Below the pieces are notes generated by a model. The model was given only the letters and a program-made list of their open reading frames with translations. It had not been told where the DNA came from and ran no database searches. Below, in pieces: positions 24,908-30,666 of a stretch of 30,666 bases of DNA. This stretch comes from Candidatus Omnitrophota bacterium (lineage in GTDB: Bacteria > Omnitrophota > Koll11 > Duberdicusellales > 4484-171). The DNA lies in the NCBI GenBank assembly GCA_030692055.1, contig JAUYCY010000075.1:1-30666 (forward strand). The letters run 5' to 3'. The first letter of the stretch is position 1, and every line of letters begins with the position of its first letter. The position numbers and the translations under genes were made by a program.

Positions 24908-25414
24908 ATGGAACTAACCGAACTGAATAAATATAAAAATAAGCTCTTTAATCTCGCGGTGATTATATTTGCCCTGATGGTTGCCGGCAATATTTATAAA
25001 AAACAGGCGAAAGATATAGAAGCATTGAGGGGCGCGAAAGGCACAGAAATTAAAAAAAATGCGCTATTGGCAAATATCGGCCAATTAGAGAAAAAGATTA
25101 ATGCCTACAAAAAAATCTTTGTTAAAAAAGACGCAAATTTAGTGATTAATACTATAGGCAATATAGCCAAAGAATTGGGCATCCAGGTTGTCTCAATTAA
25201 GCCGGTGGGAGAACTGGCATATCCGGCTTATCTGAAGTTATCTTTTGACGCGGTGATTAGCGCTCCCGGTTATCACGCCTTAGGCAGGTTTATGAGTAGA
25301 GTAGAAAGTTGGCAAGGGATTTATGTCATAGAGGCCGTTGAGATAAAGTCCCAAACCGAGACAGGGGCATTAACCGTTAATTTGAGGCTAAGTAATCTTG
25401 TAACACTAGATTAA
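24908..25414 (+). CDS. pilO: PilO, type IV pilus alignment protein
   Basis: 168 aa. A short cytoplasmic start, one membrane helix (about 14-31, LFNLAVIIFALMVAGNIY), a coiled coil (IGQLEKKINAYKKIFV) and a ferredoxin-like periplasmic domain (VVSIKPVGEL, YLKLSFDAVISAPGYHALGRFMSRVES). This is the PilO/GspM plan. It should dimerise with the PilN part of the preceding fusion. Start ATG 24908 is 13 nt after the fusion gene, and the stop touches the next start by 1 nt. Confidence 0.85.
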   Translation: MELTELNKYKNKLFNLAVIIFALMVAGNIYKKQAKDIEALRGAKGTEIKKNALLANIGQLEKKINAYKKIFVKKDANLVINTIGNIAKELGIQVVSIKPVGELAYPAYLKLSFDAVISAPGYHALGRFMSRVESWQGIYVIEAVEIKSQTETGALTVNLRLSNLVTLD

Positions 25415-25893
25415 TGATGAAAAAAGTTAAATTTATCGCCAGCACAGGTTTTTTTACGAGCGCCTTTGTTTTGGGCTTGTTTATGGCGGATATATCTCTA
25501 GCTAAAACAGATTGGGAGGCAATTGAAAAATTAGAAGAAGAGGCAGAAAGAAAAGCGCCGCAAGAGACAATAGTCAGGCCGAAGGTAGAATATCAAGCAG
25601 AGGGCCTGCGGGATCCCTTTCAAATGCCGATTAGTGAGAAGGCGGTTCAAGAGGAGATAGTACAGGCTCCCGAGAGAGAAATTCCGCCTCCGTCTTTGAG
25701 TGTGCAAGGTGTAATCTGGGGCGGAAATTTCCCTCAGGCAATTATTAATAATAAAGTAGTAAAATTAGGAGATAGCATAGAAGGAGCGCGTATTGTGAGT
25801 ATTGACAAGAACGTCGTCATCATATTTTTCCAAGGCAGACAATATAATTTAGCGCCATCGAGAATAGGGGGCGCCGCGGATAAAAAACCTTAA
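25414..25893 (+). CDS. PilP/GspC-like periplasmic protein
   Basis: 159 aa. A signal or membrane segment (about 8-24) precedes a disordered acidic stretch with RDPFQMP, then a small beta domain (LSVQGVIWGGNFPQAIINNKVV, LGDSIEGARIVSIDKNVVIIFF). LRDPF followed by an LxVxGxI strand matches PilP and the HR domain of GspC, which contact the secretin. No lipobox is evident, unlike the PilP lipoprotein. ATG 25414 overlaps the pilO stop by 1 nt; a second ATG at 25417 is as likely. It should bridge the inner-membrane PilN/O complex and the secretin that follows. Confidence 0.75.
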   Translation: MMKKVKFIASTGFFTSAFVLGLFMADISLAKTDWEAIEKLEEEAERKAPQETIVRPKVEYQAEGLRDPFQMPISEKAVQEEIVQAPEREIPPPSLSVQGVIWGGNFPQAIINNKVVKLGDSIEGARIVSIDKNVVIIFFQGRQYNLAPSRIGGAADKKP

Positions 25894-25903
25894 GGAGGAA
25901 AAG

Positions 25904-27412
25904 ATGAAAAAAATTTTTAAATTAAACGTATTTATTTTTATGCTTTCTCTGAGTTTCTTTCTCCCTGAATTAAGCGCGGATTTACCATTGCCGTTTACCA
26001 GCCAAGAGCCAAATATATCTATGGATTTTCAAGACGCCAACTTAAAGGATATCTTAAAGGTATTCTCAATGCAGTCCGGCCTAAACTTTATTGCCTCAGA
26101 GGCAGTGCAGGAGAGGAAAATTACGCTCTATTTGGATAAGGTTCCTTTAAGCCAGACCATGGACAACCTCTTTAAAGCCAACAATCTCTCCTACGAATTA
26201 GATAAAGAGGCAAATATTTTTACGGTCAAAGACTGGGGTAAGCCGCAGATTGAAACCGTTACTAAGGTTTTTAATCTTAAGTATGCCACGGTCTCTTCTT
26301 CGCCTTTAAAAGCGGAGATATCTAACTACATCGGTGGGCAAGGCGAAGGAAGCAGCACAGGAGGCGGGACGCAAGCAGGAGGAGATTCAGGGATTACCCA
26401 TGCAGTAAAGAAAATTCTTTCTGAGTTTGGCTCAGTCATTGAAGACAGCCGCACCAATAGCCTGATTGTTATTGATATACCTAGCCGTATGTCTATGATT
26501 GCCCAGACTATTGCCGCCTTGGATGTGCCTGTGCCTCAGGTAATGCTTGAGGTGGAGATGTTGGATGTAAGCAAAAATACGGTAGATAAATTAGGATTCA
26601 AATTTGGACAGACACCGATAACTTTAAACTTTCTAATACAGGGCGCTTCTGTGCCGTCTAAGTTTCCCTGGGGCTCATTGTTTGGAGATACTGGTAAAGG
26701 TATAACTAATGGTTCGTTTGGGGTAAATACAAACACCACTAGTTCTGCAGTGAGCACTTATCAAGTACTATTAGATTTTTTAAAGACCCAGTCAGATACC
26801 AAATATTTAGCCCGGCCGCGTATCTTAACCTTAAATAATGAGACTGCGGAGATTAAAATTGCTACGCAAGAGGCAGTTGGGTCAATAACTAACACTCAAG
26901 GCCAAGGCACAGCCAGCAGCACTACTACTTCCGCAGAAAGAATTGAAACCGGAGTAACTTTAAGGGTAACGCCCCAGATTAATCCGGAAACGGGCGAGAT
27001 TACGATGTTTGTGGTGCCTACAGTAAAAGATACCTCCACCAGCACATTAAGCTCGAGTTATAAAGACCCTGAAGAGCGTTCCACCAAGTCAATGGTGCGC
27101 ATTAAAGACGGCGAAACCGTAATTATTGGTGGGTTAATCCGCAACGATACTTCCCAGACTATTACCAAATTGCCTATTTTAGGCGATATTCCCGTGTTAG
27201 GAGCGTTGTTCAGGCATAAAAACAAAGATAGAGATAGAGAGCGCGAATTGCTTGTTTTTATTACGCCGCACATTATCACAGATGCCAGCATAAAACTTGC
27301 CCAGGCGAAAAAAACTACTCTTCCGCAGCGAGAACAGAATACTCTCTCGGCTATTGACCGACAGGGGATCATCGATACCAGCCTGAATAGCTTTGAGAAA
27401 AAGAAAAAATAA
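25904..27412 (+). CDS. pilQ: Secretin, PilQ/GspD family
   Basis: 502 aa. A signal peptide (KKIFKLNVFIFMLSLSFFL) leads to an N0/STN-like domain (ISMDFQDANLKDILKVFSM), an N1 domain (VTKVFNLKYATVS...NSLIVIDIPSRM), and the secretin domain proper with YLARPRILTLNNETAEI, ETGVTLRVTPQIN, VRIKDGETVIIGGLI and PILGDIPVLGALF. It forms the outer-membrane ring through which the pilus passes. At 502 aa it has no AMIN repeats before N0, shorter than classical PilQ. An AAGGAGG site precedes ATG 25904. Whether it serves a pilus or type II secretion rests on context; PilM/O point to a pilus. Confidence 0.92.
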   Translation: MKKIFKLNVFIFMLSLSFFLPELSADLPLPFTSQEPNISMDFQDANLKDILKVFSMQSGLNFIASEAVQERKITLYLDKVPLSQTMDNLFKANNLSYELDKEANIFTVKDWGKPQIETVTKVFNLKYATVSSSPLKAEISNYIGGQGEGSSTGGGTQAGGDSGITHAVKKILSEFGSVIEDSRTNSLIVIDIPSRMSMIAQTIAALDVPVPQVMLEVEMLDVSKNTVDKLGFKFGQTPITLNFLIQGASVPSKFPWGSLFGDTGKGITNGSFGVNTNTTSSAVSTYQVLLDFLKTQSDTKYLARPRILTLNNETAEIKIATQEAVGSITNTQGQGTASSTTTSAERIETGVTLRVTPQINPETGEITMFVVPTVKDTSTSTLSSSYKDPEERSTKSMVRIKDGETVIIGGLIRNDTSQTITKLPILGDIPVLGALFRHKNKDRDRERELLVFITPHIITDASIKLAQAKKTTLPQREQNTLSAIDRQGIIDTSLNSFEKKKK

Positions 27413-29133
27413 TGCCTAAAGAAAGATACCTCAGATTAGGTGAGCTTCTGGTTAGAGAAGGGCTGATCAATGCTGAACAATTAGAAAAGACAATCAGCGT
27501 GCAGAGGCGGGAAGGCGGCCGTATGGGCGAGGTATTAGTTAAATTAGGCATGGTCAAAGAAGAACAGTTAGTGGTCATCTTAGGCAAGCAATTGGGCATA
27601 CCTTATTTCTCTTTGGGCACAGGGATGCTTAAGCCGGCGGTTGACCAGGGCTTAGAGCATCTTATCCCTCAAGATTTTGCCTTTAAAAATTGCGTCCTTC
27701 CTTTATCGCGCACTTTAAAATCTTTAACTGTGGCGATGTCCGATCCCTTAGACCTTATCCTGATTGATAACTTAAGAAAACTGACCGGTTGCGAAATTAA
27801 TTCTGTAATTGCCACAAAATCCGACATTACCAAAGCCATTGAGGAGTTTTATGGTAAATCCGTAATGTTTAGGGAGGCAGTGGAGGCCAGTTATGACTTG
27901 GCTGCCATTGGCCCGGTTACCTTAGAAGAAGAGGCTTCTGACGAAGAGCTGAGTTTAGATAAATTAATTGCCCGGGCAGAAGAGGCGCCAGTGGTGAAAT
28001 TAGTAGATTTGATTATCCGACAGGCTATTGATGAGCACGCCTCGGATATCCACATTGAGCCATTTAAGGAGAGGATATCTTTAAGATACCGCGTTGATGG
28101 CAAACTCTATGAGATACCTCCGCCGGCAAAACACCTGCACCTGCCGATTATATCCCGCATTAAGATATTAGCCAAGTTAGATATTGCCGAAAAACGCCTT
28201 CCTCAGGATGGCGCATTCTTAGTGAGAATGAAAGACAGGGCTATAGATTTAAGGATTTCCACTATCCCCACCATTCATGGAGAAAAGATAGCGATCAGGA
28301 TATTGGACAGGAGTTTGATACCTTTAGACATTAATCAATTAGGCTTTGACTCTAAGCAACTTGAACTTATCCGCCAAGGTATAAACGCGCCTTATGGCCT
28401 GGTGTTTTTAACCGGGCCAACGGGGAGCGGAAAAACCACCACTCTTTATGCCATATTAAATGAGATAAAGAGCCCGACCAAAAACATTATCACCATTGAA
28501 GACCCGGTGGAATACAAATTAGAAGGGATTAATCAGGTTCAGGTAAAACCGGAAATAGGGCTTACCTTTGCCATAGCCATGCGCAGTTTCTTAAGGCAGG
28601 ACCCGGATGTGATGTTGGTGGGCGAGGTGAGGGACCTGGAGACGGCGCAAATATGTATCCGTTCAGGGCTTACCGGGCATTTAGTCTTAACTACCTTGCA
28701 TACCAATGACGCGCCTTCAGCCGTGAACCGGCTGATGGATATCGGCGTTGAACCATATCTCTTGGCTCCTTCGTTACTCTTAGTAGTCTCACAGCGCCTG
28801 TTAAGGAAATTGTGCCCGGAATGTAAAGAGGCGTATGAGCCGACGCAAGAACAATTAAAGAACTTAAAATTGCAGGCAGAGTTAATCTATAGGCAAAGGG
28901 GTTGTAAAAAATGTAATCAATTAGGATACCTGGGGAGAACTTGCATTGCGGAAGCGATGGCGCTTAATGCCCAGCTCCAAGATTTAATTAACCAGAGGGC
29001 GACTTTTGCGCAAATAAGAGAAGTGGCCAGGGTATCCGGTATGCAGACGCTCTATGAGTCAGCGATAAAGAAGGTTAAAGATGGCATTACTTCGCTGGAA
29101 GAGGCGTTGTCAGTTACATTAGGAGCAGATTAA
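27412..29133 (+). CDS. pilB: PilB/GspE assembly ATPase
   Basis: 573 aa. An N-terminal GspE_N domain (LGELLVREGLINAEQLEKTI) is followed by the secretion ATPase core: Walker A GPTGSGKTT (335-343), Walker B LVGEVRD (402-408), the His box TTLHTND (427-433), and a tetracysteine zinc site C468/C471...C498/C501. It hydrolyses ATP in the cytoplasm to extend the pilus and docks on the PilM part and on PilC. The ATG at 27412 overlaps the secretin stop by 1 nt. A retraction ATPase (PilT) is not present in this window. Confidence 0.95.
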   Translation: MPKERYLRLGELLVREGLINAEQLEKTISVQRREGGRMGEVLVKLGMVKEEQLVVILGKQLGIPYFSLGTGMLKPAVDQGLEHLIPQDFAFKNCVLPLSRTLKSLTVAMSDPLDLILIDNLRKLTGCEINSVIATKSDITKAIEEFYGKSVMFREAVEASYDLAAIGPVTLEEEASDEELSLDKLIARAEEAPVVKLVDLIIRQAIDEHASDIHIEPFKERISLRYRVDGKLYEIPPPAKHLHLPIISRIKILAKLDIAEKRLPQDGAFLVRMKDRAIDLRISTIPTIHGEKIAIRILDRSLIPLDINQLGFDSKQLELIRQGINAPYGLVFLTGPTGSGKTTTLYAILNEIKSPTKNIITIEDPVEYKLEGINQVQVKPEIGLTFAIAMRSFLRQDPDVMLVGEVRDLETAQICIRSGLTGHLVLTTLHTNDAPSAVNRLMDIGVEPYLLAPSLLLVVSQRLLRKLCPECKEAYEPTQEQLKNLKLQAELIYRQRGCKKCNQLGYLGRTCIAEAMALNAQLQDLINQRATFAQIREVARVSGMQTLYESAIKKVKDGITSLEEALSVTLGAD

Positions 29134-30365
29134 TGGCGCGATTTTTTTATATCGCCAGAGATAGGACAGGACATAAACAAACCGGAGTGCAAGAGGCAGC
29201 TACTCAGGAAGAAGCCCTCAGTCAGCTACAGACTAAAGATTTGCTCATCGTAGATATCTTTCCTGAGATTAAAGAGGCCGGGGGCATTAGCCCTGAGGCG
29301 GTCTCTAAGGCAAAGTTTAAACCTAAACATTACCGCATTACCGCCGATGATTTAGTGCTTTTCTGCCGTCAATTATCCACGCTTTTAGGCGCGGGAGTGA
29401 CTATCTTAAAGAGTTTAGAGATAATCACGCAACAAATAGCCAGCCGCAGGCTTTGCAGCGTGATCAAGAATTTACAGAAGAATATGGAGGCGGGTTTTAG
29501 TTTTCATGAAACTTTGGCCAAACACCCTACTGTTTTCTCGGATTTATGGATTAATTTAGTAGAGAGCGGCGAGGCCTCGGGAAATTTAGCCATTGTCCTT
29601 AGCCGTCTGGCGAGTTATTTAGAGAGAAAAGCGGCATATAGAAGAAAGCTTATCTCCGCGCTGATTTATCCGGTTATTCTTATGGCTGCGGGCCTGGGAG
29701 CGCTTTTATTTTTAACCATCAAGATTATTCCTACCTTCGCGGAATTATTTAAAGGCTTTAATATTACCCTTCCTCTTTTGACCCGAATACTTATTGCCGT
29801 CAGCAGCTTTATGAGAAAATTTATGTTGCTGCTGATAGGAGCAATTATAGTTGGCGCTTGGTTGTTTCGTAAGTATATCGCTACCAGGGCAGGCAGAAAA
29901 AGATACGAAAAATTTTTACTGCGCCTGCCAATATTCGGAGAGTTTTATCGGATAATGATTATTGAACGCTTTACTTCCGAGATGGCTACTTTGGTAGAAA
30001 GCGGCGTTCCGATTTTATATTCTTTGGAGATTACCGAGCGCAGCGTGGCTAATTTAGTTCTGGCCGGGATTATCCGTCAGATTAAAGAAGAGGTGCGCGC
30101 AGGTAAGTCCTTAAGCCAGCCCTTAGAGAAGAGCGGTTTTTTTGAGCCGATGGCAGTGCAAATGGTGGCCATTGGCGAAGAGATTGGCGAATTATCCAAT
30201 ATGTTTAAGCGCTTAAATGCCTTTTATCAGGAATACGTGGATACCTTTTTAACCCGCTTCGCTACGATGTTTGAGCCGATTATGCTTATTGTTATGGGCA
30301 TAGTAGTAGGATTATTGGTGATTGGAATGTTTCTGCCGATATTTCAAATTGCTCAGATTAATTAG
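29133..30365 (+). CDS. pilC: PilC/GspF inner-membrane platform protein
   Basis: 410 aa. Two GspF domains: the first around LVLFCRQLSTLLGAGVTILKSLEI and KNLQKNMEAGFSFHETLAKHP, the second around IERFTSEMATLVESGVPILYSLEI and EEVRAGKSLSQPL. Membrane helices lie at about 173-200, 215-245 and 380-405 (IMLIVMGIVVGLLVIGMFLPIF). It is the rotating platform moved by the assembly ATPase to insert pilins. ATG 29133 overlaps the pilB stop by 1 nt. It ends the operon; a fresh promoter follows. Confidence 0.95.
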   Translation: MARFFYIARDRTGHKQTGVQEAATQEEALSQLQTKDLLIVDIFPEIKEAGGISPEAVSKAKFKPKHYRITADDLVLFCRQLSTLLGAGVTILKSLEIITQQIASRRLCSVIKNLQKNMEAGFSFHETLAKHPTVFSDLWINLVESGEASGNLAIVLSRLASYLERKAAYRRKLISALIYPVILMAAGLGALLFLTIKIIPTFAELFKGFNITLPLLTRILIAVSSFMRKFMLLLIGAIIVGAWLFRKYIATRAGRKRYEKFLLRLPIFGEFYRIMIIERFTSEMATLVESGVPILYSLEITERSVANLVLAGIIRQIKEEVRAGKSLSQPLEKSGFFEPMAVQMVAIGEEIGELSNMFKRLNAFYQEYVDTFLTRFATMFEPIMLIVMGIVVGLLVIGMFLPIFQIAQIN

Positions 30366-30389
30366 CAAAGAGTGCTTTGAAAATAATAT

Positions 30390-30418
30390 TTGACAGGACC
30401 TTTTTATTGTAATAAAAT
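30390..30418 (+). promoter_or_regulatory. Sigma-70-type promoter of the pilin gene
   Basis: TTGACA (30390-30395), a 17-nt spacer and TAAAAT (30413-30418), upstream of the pilin by about 110 nt. The pilin thus can be transcribed apart from the assembly genes, as expected for a major subunit needed in large amount. The leader contains a free AAAGGAGG (30436-30443) and a 10-bp palindrome AAGTTAACTT (30454-30463). Confidence 0.75.
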
Positions 30419-30527
30419 TACCTTGGTTACTAAAGAAAGGAGGCGCAGGGCATAAGTTAACTTGTTAAAAAGACATACTATAAAATCACGACTTAAATCT
30501 GGGTAAACATTTTAAAAGGAGGGAAAG

Positions 30528-30666
30528 ATGAAAAGAGGTTTTACGTTATTAGAATTAATAATTGTAATAATTATCTTGGGCATATTGGCAACTATCGGAT
30601 TTGTGGCATATGGAAAAATTATTGAGAAGGGTCGTAGGGCTGAAGCCGCCGCAATTTTAGGAACCA
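30528..30666 (+). CDS. Type IV pilin, 3'-truncated by window edge
   Basis: 46 codons are visible before the window ends. The start KRGFTLLELIIVIIILGILA carries a class III prepilin leader of only three residues, the cleavage site between G4 and F5, the conserved glutamate at position 5 of the mature protein, and the hydrophobic N-terminal helix. AAAAGGAGGG lies 4 nt upstream of ATG 30528, a strong ribosome site. It is likely the major pilin or a pseudopilin made by the operon before it. Full length and cysteines are not visible. Confidence 0.92.
   Translation, partial: MKRGFTLLELIIVIIILGILATIGFVAYGKIIEKGRRAEAAAILGT

Overview
The window reads as one stretch of chromosome from a Gram-negative (two-membrane), AT-rich bacterium. 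The two-membrane inference rests on a secretin, an ExbB/ExbD pair, a TonB-like partner and a family-9 (heptosyltransferase-type) glycosyltransferase. The mix of dense radical SAM/SPASM genes in a surface-glycan locus, a long TPR protein beside ExbB/ExbD, and a compact type IV pilus operon with a PilM-PilN fusion suggests an uncultured lineage such as Omnitrophota. That lineage call is inference and cannot be proven here.

Region 1 (1-14774) is an accessory biosynthetic locus, all on the plus strand. In order it holds: a radical SAM/SPASM gene cut by the window edge; a short-chain dehydrogenase; a B12-type radical SAM protein; a methyltransferase; a DUF2079 membrane protein; a small membrane protein with a C-terminal winged helix; a family-9 glycosyltransferase; a radical SAM/SPASM enzyme; TPP-dependent E1 alpha and beta subunits; a family-2 glycosyltransferase; a second, paralogous radical SAM/SPASM enzyme; two more of the small membrane/winged-helix proteins; and another radical SAM protein. 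Many genes overlap by 4 nt, so much of the block is co-transcribed. The likely theme is synthesis of an unusual surface glycan or glycolipid, with no E2/E3 subunits, polymerase or flippase in view. The three membrane/winged-helix proteins and the shared C-terminal tail on three of the radical SAM enzymes are the most novel-looking parts.

Region 2 (14912-22168) holds uvrA, then a secreted TPR-repeat protein, ExbB/TolQ-like and ExbD/TolR-like proton-channel subunits, a divergent TonB-like protein, and a tiny membrane/zinc-ribbon protein. From the TPR gene on, the genes overlap or nearly touch and look like one energised envelope module. Both uvrA and the TPR gene contain a four-copy heptanucleotide tandem repeat.

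Region 3 (22169-30666) is the pilus region. A good promoter and a strikingly structured leader (three hairpins with mutually complementary loops) precede a small winged-helix protein and a PilX/GspK-like pseudopilin. A second promoter with a dyad/direct-repeat pair leads a small excisionase-type HTH protein and then a PilM-PilN fusion, PilO, a PilP-like protein, the PilQ/GspD secretin, the PilB/GspE ATPase and PilC/GspF. A third promoter precedes a type IV pilin gene cut by the window end. No gap exceeds 300 nt, and I saw no tRNA, rRNA, CRISPR array or insertion sequence.
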